Shown piece after piece: positions 21,461 to 31,517 of a DNA stretch of 64,000 nucleotides. The DNA comes from Bradyrhizobium sp. CB1717. Its GTDB lineage: Bacteria; Pseudomonadota; Alphaproteobacteria; Rhizobiales; Xanthobacteraceae. The position numbers and the translations under genes are program-made. The stretch's first letter is position 1, and every line of letters begins with the position of its first letter. The stretch spans positions 7,967,001 through 8,031,000 of the forward strand of contig NZ_CP121666.1 in NCBI RefSeq assembly GCF_029714325.1, in the 5' to 3' direction. The notes under the pieces are model-generated. The model made no database searches and was not told the origin of the DNA. It worked only from the letters and a program-made list of their open reading frames with translations.

Positions 21461-22084
21461 TCATGACGCGGTGACCTTGATGCGGAGGCTTGTGGCGAAT
21501 GCAGCCTTGAGGAGGACCACGGCGCTGCCGTGTCGCTCGCTCTTCATCACCTTTCTGAAGGAATTTCGGGAGGCATCGTCGAGACAGATTTCGACATAAT
21601 GTCCGCCAGGCTCTTCGCGGCGAGCCGCAGGCTGCTCTGTCGGTTCCGCCACATGTTGATCGATGGCCTACACGGTTGAACTTGCAGAGCTTGTTTTGAT
21701 TTCGTTGGATCAGGTCGCCGGGATGTTCACGTTCATAGCGCCGCACCGACTCGGCCGGACGCAATCGGCTCAATCCTAGCCGCCGCTGGATAGGGCTGGT
21801 GGTCGCCGGCGACAAGCCGGCCTCGGTTGCGATCTATTTGCTTGTGTGGCGCTGTCGTCGCACTCCTTCGGCGCATGTGGTAGGCAGGGTTTGGCTTGAC
21901 ATGAAAGAGGTCTTGTGGAGCGATCACGGTCCATCGACGCCTGCCTCGCGGAACGCTTGACCCACTTGGCGACGGACTTCGCCGAAATATCAAAGTGCAC
22001 CCTTTGTCAGGTCATCTACGATGACGCTCCGCGCCATGGCCTCTCAGCCTTCGGCGTCAGAGGTGCATCCTTATGGGTGCCCAT
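21461..22084 (-). mobile_element. IS481-family transposase relic
   Basis: Minus-strand relic beginning MGTHKDAPLTPK at 22084 and continuing in shifting frames with AKSVAKWVKR (helix-turn-helix of IS481 transposases), an LSPATTSPIQRRLGLSRL-like segment, RRYEREHPGDLI and a following block corresponding to CIDDASR of the DDE domain start. Several stops and frame changes; the catalytic C-terminal half is absent. It abuts the IS1182 relic, indicating nested or sequential insertion and decay. Confidence 0.7.
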
Positions 22085-22144
22085 CGATCCTCCGGGAGTG
22101 GGCTAAAGCTTTGACAACTTTTCTCCCTCGTTCAGGACCGGTTG

Positions 22145-22162
22145 GACAGCTTACCGAAAGCT
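22145..22162 (+). promoter_or_regulatory. tts-box-like or IS-terminal palindromic motif, copy 1
   Basis: GACAGCTTACCGAAAGCT differs at two fixed positions from the core of the rhizobial TtsI-binding tts box (GTCAGCTTNTCGAAAGCT). However, no type III effector gene follows within 300 bases, and a near-identical motif occurs at 23386-23403 among IS debris, so a terminal repeat of an old IS element is an equally good reading. Confidence 0.3.
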
Positions 22163-22970
22163 CACACTAGTGGTCTCACAGACATCCGACCCGAACCGGC
22201 TGACACCCAGGCGGCTCCTCTAAAAGCGCGCGTATGCGCGCGGCGATCTGCCGTGCTTCGTTGGGCCGCAGGTTGGGTTTCATGCAATCCAGTATGGCTA
22301 GCATCGCCCGAACTTCGTCGATGTTTAATGTCGCGACCTTGCGATCTGATAGTCCCAGCGACTGATCGGCGGCACGGACCTGATTGGACACAAGCACCGC
22401 AAGCGCTTGCGACCGCAGGGACGCGATATGCCGCTCGATAGTATGCATTTGTTGGCCTGTAGCCGCCCTGTGGGCAGGTGTCGCAAGCGCTCGTGGCAAC
22501 CCGGTCCAAAGACTGGGGCTGGCCACCTTTGCTGAGAGGCTCAAATTCTCAAGGGCTACCAAGCTGTATCTTCGAGAAGTAACGAAGGCCACCTACCAAA
22601 ATCGGTCGGTCCCGTCCTCATCGGCGACTCTCCAAGCTGGGTAGCCGGATCTTTGCCTTGAAGAAACTGGAGACACCAGCATGTCCAGACACGTGCGCAT
22701 TGCATAAACAAGAATGATAGGCCAAACGCACATGAGAGACGCAAAAATGTTGGCGGAGTAAATTCGAACCGCGATAGAAGCAGTCCGTTGGAGAGATTAT
22801 CCAAGACCTCGAAAGCCGCGCCAGGGAGTACCGCATTGAAGAATCGGAGAGGTGTCGGCGCCGTAGTCGCCACACATGGGCGGAGACAATTGCATCAAGA
22901 CAACAGCGGACGGAATGCAGCCAGGCAATCTCTGAGTGTTGCTGATGATTATCGGAAGCAGTGCGAGCGC

Positions 22971-23021
22971 GATTCGGCGTCGTTGGTTGCGCTGGAGCAG
23001 ACGCTGTCCCTACCCCGCCCG
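22971..23021 (+). repeat. short dispersed repeat, degenerate copy
   Basis: GATTCGGCGTC, about 30 bases, then ACGCTGTCCCTACC: a weaker version of the unit at 23304, 23914 and 26037, with the same internal spacing. Confidence 0.35.
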
Positions 23022-23303
23022 CACTGCCAGTTGAGCTTAGCAGAACTTGGTTCAGCGCTTGTCCCCCAACGCGCACACAGGGGCACCGCTGCCCCGGCCA
23101 CCCAGCTACTGTTCCGAACTCAGCTTGAAGTGGCGGCAAGAAGCTGATCGGAATTTTATCGCTCGCAAAACGAGCAAAATCGACAGAACGAGAACTAATC
23201 CGTGAGTTGGAAGCGATGCGAACGCGGCTCGGCGCCTGACGGTCTGGGGGCTCATGAGGCACTATCCTGCCGCATCCGCAGTGCAATGAGCTTAACGGAA
23301 GCG

Positions 23304-23350
23304 TGACTCGGCACATGGTGGTCCTTCAGCTCATGCGCTGTCCCTGCCAC
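23304..23350 (+). repeat. short dispersed repeat, copy 1
   Basis: TGACTCGGCAC, then GCGCTGTCCCT starting 31 bases after the first base. It is preceded by TGCCGCATCCGC and, about 90 bases upstream, by a CTCGGCGCC block, the same order as at 23825-23965, so the real unit is about 140 bases. Probably remains of an IS end or a MITE-like element. Confidence 0.45.
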
Positions 23351-23385
23351 GCCCCCGTTAAACCCAACGATTCTTTATCGGGGCA

Positions 23386-23403
23386 GGCTTACCGAAAGCT
23401 GAC
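23386..23403 (-). promoter_or_regulatory. tts-box-like or IS-terminal palindromic motif, copy 2
   Basis: Minus-strand GTCAGCTTTCGGTAAGCC, sharing GCTTACCGAAAGCT (plus strand) with the motif at 22145-22162. It lies within 40 bases of a repeat unit that recurs at 23.9 and 26.0 kb. No effector gene is seen downstream on the minus strand. Confidence 0.25.
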
Positions 23404-23913
23404 ACGGCTGCGAAGCAATTTACAAAACGAAAAGCCATGTGGGCCGCTTGCCGTCGGCAGCAATATCGACGTTTACGCCTCGGCCAATAGCCATTCGGCG
23501 CGCTTGCGATCAGCGGCAGCCGCACCGGGGCTACGCGCCGGATTGACGCTCAGCCAATCCACTGCACGTTTGCGACTGATCGTCGCTATGACCTCACGCC
23601 CCCGGCTCGTGCGGCTCTTCGACCGTGGCAGGATTGGCCATTCGGATCGCGCATCTGTTGCTTTCGAACCCGAATACGTCGCGCCGCTTACCAGGTCGCT
23701 GGTTTCGCGTGTCGAGGACGATTGGGTCCCGATTTGTCAAAATGCGTTACTGAGCTCGATCGCGGCGATCAGCCGGTAATGCGAAAACTAGACGCAATTG
23801 GCGAGTTCGAGAGAAAGCAGCGCGGATGCGACTCGGCGCCTATGTCCACCGGGGGACGGTGGATAAATGCGCTATTTTGCCGCATCCGCTTCGCCGGGAA
23901 CCTAGGGGCGACA

Positions 23914-23965
23914 TGACTCGGCACCCTCCATTGGAGGAAGGAAGGCGCTGTCCCTATCATGTGCC
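23914..23965 (+). repeat. short dispersed repeat, copy 2
   Basis: TGACTCGGCAC and, at the same 31-base spacing, GCGCTGTCCCTATCATGTGC. The larger unit starts near 23825 with GCGGATGCGACTCGGCGCC and contains TTGCCGCATCCGC, so GCGGATGCG/CGCATCCGC form a perfect 9-base inverted repeat. Confidence 0.45.
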
Positions 23966-24393
23966 GCTGGCTCAATAGTCAGCCTCGGGGATCACAAGGC
24001 TAACCCACCCGACTTTCCCGTGAGGCCCGTCGCCTCAGGGCGGTGGGAGTTTAGCAAGAGAGCGGCGTCGGGTGACCTACCAGCATTAGTGGTGATGCAC
24101 AGCAATGGAGAAACTGTTGGTCAAACTTGACGACCGGGCGAGTTAACGCCGCTCAGTCCTCCCGAACGATCAGACGACGCCGGGGTCGCCGCTATTTCGC
24201 CACATCTCGGTTTCAGCTGCCGTGAGTAAAATAAATCCGAGCGCCCCCTAAAGCATCGGCCAGCCCAGCATTTCGTCACAACGCGGATGGCGCGAGCTGG
24301 CAACGAGACTTGAGGCAGCTCCTCGACAAGCGGAGGGCGGTTTGCGCCGACCGCCTAGCGCTACCTGTGGGAGCGATCTTGCGCACCCCTGGA

Positions 24394-24681
24394 TCACTTG
24401 CCACCCACTATGATGACGGTTCGCGCATCGTCGATTGGCGCAGCGATAGTATTCTGCTTGTCAACATTCTTCGGCACCAATGACGCAGTCCCCGGCTCGA
24501 AAATCGGTGCGGGCGTGACACTGCCGCGACGCTGTCTCCACTGCGTTGCGACATCGGGTTTCGTCGTCACCTCAGCAAGGTTCTCAGTTCGCGTCGGTTC
24601 ATAAACCAATGTCTCAGCGTCGAGCGCCAGCGAAGACGCGGCCGGTAACGAGACCGCAGCGATGTCGCTCATGCCGCCCAT
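24394..24681 (-). CDS. possible small protein, unknown
   Basis: Up to 95 residues from an ATG at 24681 (second ATG 24672). Composition is protein-like, with an Ala/Ser-rich start, Thr/Glu-rich middle and tail ARTVIIVGGK, but no domain is recognisable. AAGGT lies about 14 bases before the first ATG. It stands alone in a decayed region, so a relic is as likely as a gene. Confidence 0.25.
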   Translation of the reverse strand: MGGMSDIAAVSLPAASSLALDAETLVYEPTRTENLAEVTTKPDVATQWRQRRGSVTPAPIFEPGTASLVPKNVDKQNTIAAPIDDARTVIIVGGK

Positions 24682-26036
24682 CGTGAGCTTCTGACCTTTA
24701 CGATGGCAGCACGCTTCATACCGGGTTCGGGGTATCAGGCGCTCCGTTACGCCGTTGCAGAGCATCTTTGCGTACAAGCATTGGAGCCCCCTCACTACAC
24801 CGCGGCTTTGTCGCGCCGATATAGCTCCCGGCGCTGTTTGCGATTCTGGCGAACCTCTCGTTCCCCAGCACCTCCACGCTCCCTTTGCTTGCGAGAGACC
24901 AAGGTACGACGACCACGGCTTGCGGCGGCGAGCATTGGCTTAGAGGCGTTTGTCCCTCGAGCTGGCGTCTGCAGCAAGCTCCTGCCGTTAGGGAGCGCAG
25001 TTGCGCGATGAAGTTCGCGGCGAACAGCTCGCTGTCAAGCAGAGCTCTGTAGAGAGGCGCAAGCATCCATGCCCTTCTTATCACTAAGCATCGGTCAATT
25101 CCTTCTCTCGCGGTCGACCGAACCGCTTTCGTTCCCAAAATGAAGCTACGCCAGCAACGCGATAACGGCTATGCGTGCCGCAATGCAGCCGGGCCTTTTG
25201 CGTACTGTCAGCGCGTGGCTCCGGAGTCTGGTAGGATCTTTCGCGATGGATTGCGAGAATTGGCGCGGCCTCAACTTGTGAGGCTGGGAGGCGATCGGTC
25301 TTGATGTTATCTGTGCTCAGCACAGGTCTGAAAGTCGCGTCTGCCGGTGCGTCGACGCTATGCCACCATTTGCTTCGTCGGGACTCGGCGGAATAACCGG
25401 GAATATGGCAAATTGTGAATGCGGGATCGGCTGCGGAACTAGGCGCGGAAGAGAAGTGCGCTGCCGGCCCTCGTCGGCCTTAGGATCTGCCAGATTTTGT
25501 TTGGCGACGATGATCGGAAAGGTGTGCTGCAAAGATCCGCTCGCCTGCCGGATCGCAAAGGCGCGCATCAATCGGCGGCGTTTGGCGGCACCAGCATAAT
25601 TCGGCGTCCTCTGCAGCTTAGCCGGGTCAAGGAAGCTGTGACCTGTCGATCTAAGAGGGCGCAAATCGACGTCGCAGATCGAGATCAGAGACATTGTCCA
25701 TTGGTGACAGAACCGATCTCAGCGGCGCCAAGTATCGTTCGGCAGCCGCCTCGGCTCATGATGTCGCTTGCCAAGGAACGTGTCCGCCCACTTATGCAGC
25801 AGATCGCGAGAGTGACGCAGCGCAGCGTAACTGGCTGCCCGCCTTTCAGCGTCTCAAGGCTCTGGCTGACAGGAATCGGCGGGCAGGGATCGGGCATGGC
25901 TCACCTGTTAATGTTTTGAAGTATTCTGAGCCCGGAAGGTCTAGAACAAGAGGGGAGGCAGCGCGGGCCGGCGCTCGCGCTGTTCAAAGCTCTGAAACTA
26001 CCGGCTCCGCGCTGCCAGCGAAGTTAAATGACGATG

Positions 26037-26089
26037 TGACTCGGCGCTCGTCGAAGAGGCCCTTGGAAAGCGCTGTCCCTATCACGTGC
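26037..26089 (+). repeat. short dispersed repeat, copy 3
   Basis: TGACTCGGCGC and, 33 bases from its start, GCGCTGTCCCTATCACGTGC, matching copy 2 over most of the 3' block. Confidence 0.45.
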
Positions 26090-27092
26090 GCCACTTCGCT
26101 CGCCAGCGTCACGGTATTGCAACGCTGCCACCTAGCACCCTTGGGCGGCTGCCCGGGGCGTTCTGCCTTTTTATCGTAGAGAAGTCCCGCAAGGCACCCA
26201 CCAGATTTGGTCGGTTGAGCTGGTTACCAAGAAGAAATTGAAGTGAAAACGAGTCGTTGTGCCGACCACTCCTGCCCCGCATCCAAGCCTGACGCCGCTT
26301 ATCGCGAGGGGCAATGAGGAGCTTCTGGCTTGTTCACAGTAGGCACGGATCTGATTCGCGCCGCATCAACGTGAAGCCACCGGCCAACTCTCAGGAATAT
26401 CAAAATGTCAGAACCTGAAGGCATTTCGCAGAATTGGCTATAGTATATGGGCCCTTCATCTGAGACAAAAATTCGACAGAAAATCGTACCTGGCCATATG
26501 CTTATTGCGGTTGCGCCCTATGAGGGTCTTTCCTGTGTATCTTCGAAACCGGTCCCGCGAGGAACCTGCCAGATTTGATCGGTGGGCTCCCCCTCACAGG
26601 CCATTTCCGCTCGCCTGGATAGACCTGCCTAAGGACCGTTGAACCCCACCCTGGCCTAAGGTCTAGCTACTGGCTCTAATCACGCCAAGGTGATGGCGAA
26701 ATCGATGGCCGGAATAGAGCTCTGGCGAGGCCCGGAGTTTCCACTCAGGTATTCGGTAGATGGAGAGGGCGTGCGCTTTGACGGTATCAATTCCGCGCAA
26801 GCAAAGCCATTGGCTCCTCTCTTTTTCTTCGCTTGGGCATCCGATTGTACGACGAGTTAATAGCGGCCGTTGCACTAAGTTTTCATCCGAGCAGGATGCT
26901 CGACATGATCAGTTCCCCCCACGTCTTGTTGACTGGCCCCAGCGCAGGTGCGTGCACCTCGTTGAGCAGAGCGATGGCCTAAAGGTTCGATCGTGCGGGA
27001 AGCCGATCGCAACTTTTGCTTGCAGACGAATCCAGACAAGGCGATCTTACGTCTCGCGCGAGTACTTGCCCGTGTGGCCGCGAGGGAAGATC

Positions 27093-28751
27093 ATGAAAGA
27101 CAGCTCATCGATCGAAGCGATAAGGAAAAGAGCGACGATCTATGCTCGATTCTCAACCGATCTACAGAACGAGAGATCGATTGAGGATCAGCTTTCACTT
27201 TGTCAGAGCTATGCAGAACGCGAACGCTTAACTGTTGTCAGCACCTATGAGGATCGAGCCCGTTCGGGTGGCTCAGTCATGGGACGCGAAGGCCTTCTTC
27301 GGATGTTTGACCAAGCGCGGGAGAGATCCTTTGACGTAGTAATCGTCGAAGCGCTCGATCGTCTTTCTCGCGACATGGAGGATCTCGCAGGCATCCATAA
27401 GCGGCTGACTTTTCTCGGAATCGAGATCCGGGCGGTTCACGAAGGTGTTGTCAACACCGTGCTGGTCGGCCTTCGCGGCTTGGTCGGACAACTTTATCGT
27501 GAAGACAACGCTCACAAGGTGCGTCGTGGCCTAGCAGGGCGGGTCAAGCAAGGTTTGGCTGGAGGTGGCCTGACATACGGATACGCCCCGGTTGCCGGAA
27601 AAAGCGGCGAACGGGTCGTCCTCGAGACCGAGGCACAGGTGATCCGGCGCATCTTTCAGGAATACGTGGACGGTCGAACGCCTCGCGAGATCGCACACGA
27701 TCTCAACAAGGAAAGGGTATCACCTCCGCGAGGGCGCGCATGGAATGCTTCAACTATCAATGGCAACGTTCAGCGTGGCGCCGGAATTCTGCAGAACGAG
27801 CTTTATGTAGGGCGCCTCGTCTGGAACAAGGTCAGGATGGTGAAAGATCCCGACTCGGGAAAGCGCCTGTCACGACCGAATCCGAGGAGTGATTGGCAGA
27901 TTGCTGAAGTGCCGCATCTTGCAATTGTCAGTCCAGAGTTGTTCACAGCTGCCCAGCAACGCAAAGGGGAGCGCAGCCACGGCCACCCCAGCCATCAACG
28001 TCGGCCCCGTCGGATGCTATCTGGCTTACTCCATTGCGGTTCATGCGGCTCGGGTATGGCAACGAATGGACGGGACAAATCGGGGCGCGTTCGGATTCGC
28101 TGCTCAGCGGCTACCGAAAGTGGCACGTGTCCTGACGCCAAGACGTTCTATTTAGACACGGTCGAGACTGCAGTCCTCAGCGGGCTAAAGGCCGAATTGC
28201 GTGCGCCGAACGTTCTTTCGGAGTACGTGCGCACATATGTAGAGGAGCGGAAGCGCCTCGCAGCTACATCAAACGCAAAGCGGCAGCGCCTTGAGCAGCA
28301 GCTTGGGCAATTGAACCGGGAAATCGAACGACTGGTGGATGCGATCGCAAAAGGACATGGCGATCCGTCTATTCTCGGACCGCGATCAACCGCGCTGGAT
28401 GCCAAACGAAAGCGGATATCCGAGGAGTTGCAAAGTGAACCGCTTGCCCTGAAGGAAGTCGCGCCGCATCCGGCCATCCTCAAACGATACGAGGATCAAC
28501 TCGGTCGGCTTGAAGGAGCACTAGCAAAAGGTGCCCGTGCGGGCGACGGAGAGGCCGCAGAAGCCATCAGAGACCTGGTCGAGAGGGTCACTGTGTTCCG
28601 CGATCCAGCGCGCCCAGGTGGTGTAGCCGTGGAGATAGCAGGCCGGCTAAATGCCCTGCTCGGGGAAAAGGCCTATCCCAACCACGTCAAAGGAGTGTGG
28701 GGAAAGGTGGTAGCGGGAGAGGGACTCGAACCCCCGACCCCAGGATTATGA
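27093..28751 (+). CDS. large serine recombinase
   Basis: 552 residues from ATG 27093 (GAGGGA precedes it; the frame is open further upstream but without family sequence). Resolvase domain (about 14-150) with catalytic Ser21 in YARFSTDLQNERSIEDQ and EALDRLSRDMEDL; recombinase domain with GYAPVAGK, NKERVSPPRGRAWNASTI, and GRLVWNKVRM; then a zinc-ribbon region (LLHCGSCGSGM and a later Cys in RCSAATESGTC) and a coiled coil (about 390-440). Such enzymes integrate and excise phages and ICEs. The last dozen or so codons, reading VVAGEGLEPPTPGL, are the antisense of a tRNA 3' half, showing the gene runs into its own attachment core. Likely the recombinase of the element to the left. Confidence 0.88.
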   Translation: MKDSSSIEAIRKRATIYARFSTDLQNERSIEDQLSLCQSYAERERLTVVSTYEDRARSGGSVMGREGLLRMFDQARERSFDVVIVEALDRLSRDMEDLAGIHKRLTFLGIEIRAVHEGVVNTVLVGLRGLVGQLYREDNAHKVRRGLAGRVKQGLAGGGLTYGYAPVAGKSGERVVLETEAQVIRRIFQEYVDGRTPREIAHDLNKERVSPPRGRAWNASTINGNVQRGAGILQNELYVGRLVWNKVRMVKDPDSGKRLSRPNPRSDWQIAEVPHLAIVSPELFTAAQQRKGERSHGHPSHQRRPRRMLSGLLHCGSCGSGMATNGRDKSGRVRIRCSAATESGTCPDAKTFYLDTVETAVLSGLKAELRAPNVLSEYVRTYVEERKRLAATSNAKRQRLEQQLGQLNREIERLVDAIAKGHGDPSILGPRSTALDAKRKRISEELQSEPLALKEVAPHPAILKRYEDQLGRLEGALAKGARAGDGEAAEAIRDLVERVTVFRDPARPGGVAVEIAGRLNALLGEKAYPNHVKGVWGKVVAGEGLEPPTPGL

Positions 28752-28752
28752 T
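28708..28752 (-). other. attachment site: 3' half of a tRNA with CAT anticodon
   Basis: Minus strand reads from anticodon loop (CATAA) through variable loop, T arm (GGGGGTTCGAGTCCCTC) and acceptor end CGCTACCA: the 3' half of a tRNA-Met or tRNA-Ile2 (CAT). The 5' side beyond the anticodon loop does not pair with TCCTG of the anticodon stem, so the 5' half is absent and the molecule cannot be functional. This is the usual core of tRNA-targeted genomic islands. It overlaps the end of the serine recombinase and lies 156 bases before a tyrosine integrase. Confidence 0.75.
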
Positions 28753-28907
28753 ATCTCGCCTCTTGTAGTCTGGCGCGTTCGTACAGCATTTTCACCGCAA
28801 ATAATTAGAAAAAAACGCTCTGAAACGCTCCTCGGCGCCTTTCTGCCGACGAGATTTTTGGACTTCAACGGTACCAATGTGGTACGTACCTCCGAATTCT
28901 TCGGTTT

Positions 28908-30425
28908 ATGGGAAGCAAAGTGGCATCGCGTCGCGTGGAAATGACAGCGGAGATCGTCGCGGAGGCGATCGAACTAGCCGTCGAGGGCAAGACCAAGCTC
29001 CTCGACTACTACGATATCAAGCAGCCCTACTGGGTCCTTCGGGTCCGCGGTCATGCCGCTTCCTGGCTGGTCAAGACGCGGACCCGCACGGTCAAAATCG
29101 GTTCCACGATCCCACCGGCCAAGGCGGCGAACATCCCGGAGTCCCGCCGGCGTGTGGACGCAGCAAGCGATGGGTTCCTTGGACTGCGGGACGCTCAAAA
29201 GCTGGCGCGAAAGAAGTGGGCCGAATTGGACGAACGCCCCCAGACCCAGATCGCCCCGGAAACGCCAGGATGGACCTGGGGCAAACTGGTCACGGAGTAT
29301 CGCACCTATCTTGGGGAGATGAGGGAGGACGCGTCCGGCAAGCCGATCTTTCCCTCCGAAGACACTCAGAACGACGCCCGCTTGCTCTTCGCTCGGCCTG
29401 AAGTGTCGGAGCACGAGAACAAGCGACTAGCCGACCTCGACGAGGAATGGTTCGAGGGGGTCCAGGCGAAACTACACGGGAGAAAAACCGGCGGCTTCAC
29501 TGCCTACCGCAAATTTCGCGCGTACGCCCAGGCGGCTCTCACCTGGGCCGCGACATACAAGCGGCGGGAAAGTGGCCTGACGGGACGCCGATGGTGGCTG
29601 GCTGCCGAGAAGCGGCAGCGCACGGACAAGGAAGTGAGGGCGAAGCGGCAAAGGCAGACCGCACTGCAGAAGAAGAAGGAGAACTTCAAGGTTGAACACC
29701 TTGGCCAGCTTCTGGCCGAACACGAACGGTTCTGCGCTTGCCGGACCGGCAATGCGCGGGTCTCACCCTCCGTTCGCTGGGGTCTGTGGTGGGACGCTTT
29801 GACCGGGCATCGGCGCGGTTCGGGCACCTGGATCGCCCTTGAAGACGTCCAATACAAGGATCCGAACGGCAAGGCCGGCTGGGGACTCGCTACTTGGCAA
29901 GCCGAAGTCATGAAGGCCCAGAACGACTTCACACTGCCCATGCCCCCATTGGGTCTGCACATCATCGACTGCTGCATGCGCGACTGGAAGAAGGCGGCGG
30001 CCGAGCGCAAGAAGCCGATCGCCCGCGTCAGCAAATGGGTGTTCGCCTCCCGCGTGACAAGCATCGGCGATGTCGCGGTCTCGGGATCCGCACTCGCCAA
30101 CCACCTCCGCAGCCTTAGGGGGTTGCGCCAAGGCAACCACCGCGACGTGCTGCGCGGAATTCCGCTCTTCTCCATGCACATCATCCGCTCCACGCTCGGC
30201 GACTTCATCCTCGATCACACCGAACTGCCGCCAGGCACCGCATCGCTGATGATCGGCCATGAGATCGCGGGCGACCGCAGGGACGAACTCGACCGCGTCG
30301 GACGGACCGGCAAGCGCTGGTACTTCCAGGCCCAGCGCATACCGGAGAAGACCGCCGCGATGGAAAAGTGGAGCGAGGCGCTCCTGAGGGCCTACTTCGC
30401 CGCCGGCGGGCGCTATCCAGAGTGA
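28908..30425 (+). CDS. tyrosine integrase (island type)
   Basis: 505 residues. The catalytic C-terminal part shows HxxR as His424-Ile-Ile-Arg427 (MHIIRSTLGDFILDH), SLMIGHE with the second His at 451, and a Tyr in KRWYFQAQRIPEKTAAMEKW at the place of the nucleophile in P4-like integrases. The N-terminal 200 residues carry an arm-type region and a core-binding-like segment. Long lysine/arginine-rich middle (about 235-265). Its position right after the tRNA 3' half is the classic place for an island integrase, so it probably inserts the element that extends to the right. The first conserved Arg is less obvious. High GC codon usage. Confidence 0.78.
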   Translation: MGSKVASRRVEMTAEIVAEAIELAVEGKTKLLDYYDIKQPYWVLRVRGHAASWLVKTRTRTVKIGSTIPPAKAANIPESRRRVDAASDGFLGLRDAQKLARKKWAELDERPQTQIAPETPGWTWGKLVTEYRTYLGEMREDASGKPIFPSEDTQNDARLLFARPEVSEHENKRLADLDEEWFEGVQAKLHGRKTGGFTAYRKFRAYAQAALTWAATYKRRESGLTGRRWWLAAEKRQRTDKEVRAKRQRQTALQKKKENFKVEHLGQLLAEHERFCACRTGNARVSPSVRWGLWWDALTGHRRGSGTWIALEDVQYKDPNGKAGWGLATWQAEVMKAQNDFTLPMPPLGLHIIDCCMRDWKKAAAERKKPIARVSKWVFASRVTSIGDVAVSGSALANHLRSLRGLRQGNHRDVLRGIPLFSMHIIRSTLGDFILDHTELPPGTASLMIGHEIAGDRRDELDRVGRTGKRWYFQAQRIPEKTAAMEKWSEALLRAYFAAGGRYPE

Positions 30426-30619
30426 CGCGGCGCGATCGCGCCTCCGGCGCTGTACGACAGCGGACGTCCTTGAAAACTCGCCCGCCGTCCCTTGTCGATG
30501 TTTTTTCTTCAGATTTTTTTTTACGTGACGTTTCAACCTCCTGGAAAAAGTGAATCCTTGCGAGCTATCCCCGCACGCGATCCGTCGATTGCGCCCCTCG
30601 TTTTTACGCTTAGATCACG

Positions 30620-31231
30620 ATGGAACGCTTGGGGACATTCGCCGGTGGCGGACGATCGAACAAGCCCAACTTCAACCCACAAGGATCGCTCGGGGCCCGC
30701 CAGATTCCGACTTTTACGATCCGTCCGGCCTCCTGGCTTGCTCCCGACGTATTCTACGTCGGTACAGACGACGAACGCGGCGTACTGCTTCGCCTCGACG
30801 GCGACGTTTGGCGCGCCTGCTCCTCGGCGGTTCAAGTGTTCGAAGGTGGCATCTCCGTCGCGGGCAAGAATGTCGACTTGATCGAGGCGGCCGAGCGGGC
30901 GATCGCATTGGGCCTCGATTCGCTGCTGCTGAAGCAATTGGAAGAGCAGCGGATCGAAGCGAAGGTGCGAGCGGCGGATCGCTGGACGCATCTCATCAAA
31001 CGCGGGGCCCTCGGTGACGGCCCCTGCGGCACCGAATCGTCGGGCGAATGGTTTCTCGTCGAGCTCGCCGGTACGCGGCTGGAATGCGGGAAGCCGGCTT
31101 TGGAGCTGCTAGACGGGTTTTCGGCTTCCGAGATCGAGAGCATCCGGGACGCGATGAGAGTCCTGGGACCGGACGGCTGGTATTGGCCGGTGGTTCATCG
31201 AACCCCGGCAACAAGCTCCATACGGTCGTGA
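30620..31231 (+). CDS. hypothetical protein
   Basis: 203 residues of protein-like sequence with no recognised family. Begins MERLGTFAGGG; mid-part has alternating hydrophobic pattern with an amphipathic helix (VDLIEAAERAIALGLDSLLL), Cys residues at scattered positions, end region with GPDGWYWPVV. Possibly a cytosolic cargo protein of the integrated element; it stands alone between the integrase and a convergent minus-strand operon. Confidence 0.55.
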   Translation: MERLGTFAGGGRSNKPNFNPQGSLGARQIPTFTIRPASWLAPDVFYVGTDDERGVLLRLDGDVWRACSSAVQVFEGGISVAGKNVDLIEAAERAIALGLDSLLLKQLEEQRIEAKVRAADRWTHLIKRGALGDGPCGTESSGEWFLVELAGTRLECGKPALELLDGFSASEIESIRDAMRVLGPDGWYWPVVHRTPATSSIRS

Positions 31232-31340
31232 CCGTCCAGAAGCCCGAAGGCCTTCGTCATCGCCGCGGCGTCTTCTCCTGACGCTCTCCGCTCTTAAGCA
31301 GGCGTGCGCTGCGCTCTCGCTGCCGGCTTTTTCCCGGTGC

Positions 31341-31517
31341 TTACTTCGCGGGCTTCTTGCCGGCGATGGACATCAGCATCTCCTTTCGACTAGCGGAGGC
31401 TTTCTTCCTTTCTTGATGCGCTTGGCCCCTTCGCGGCGGCGGCCTCCCGCCCGAAGGATCGAAATGTTGGGCCGATCCCATATGGTCGTGCTGATGGAGC
31501 ACGTAGGTTGCGATCAC
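31341..31517 (-). CDS. very small basic protein, possible
   Basis: 58 residues from GTG 31517, whose start overlaps the stop of the upstream gene (GTGA), ending in KKPAK at a TAA. Histidine-rich beginning, then Arg/Lys/Pro-rich. Translational coupling is the main support; no family known. Confidence 0.35.
   Translation of the reverse strand: MIATYVLHQHDHMGSAQHFDPSGGRPPPRRGQAHQERKKASASRKEMLMSIAGKKPAK

Larger units (their letters stand above)
22165..27092. other. 5-kb gene graveyard without intact genes
   Basis: Between the IS481 relic and the serine recombinase I find no frame with sustained family-like sequence. Possible debris: a minus-strand frame 24394-24681 (low-complexity, Ala/Pro/Thr-rich, ends VIIVGGK), a minus-strand tail near 23480-23570 (reads RAVDWLSVNPARSPG then stop), and several copies of a short repeat. 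This is typical of decayed parts of bradyrhizobial symbiosis islands. Confidence 0.5.
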
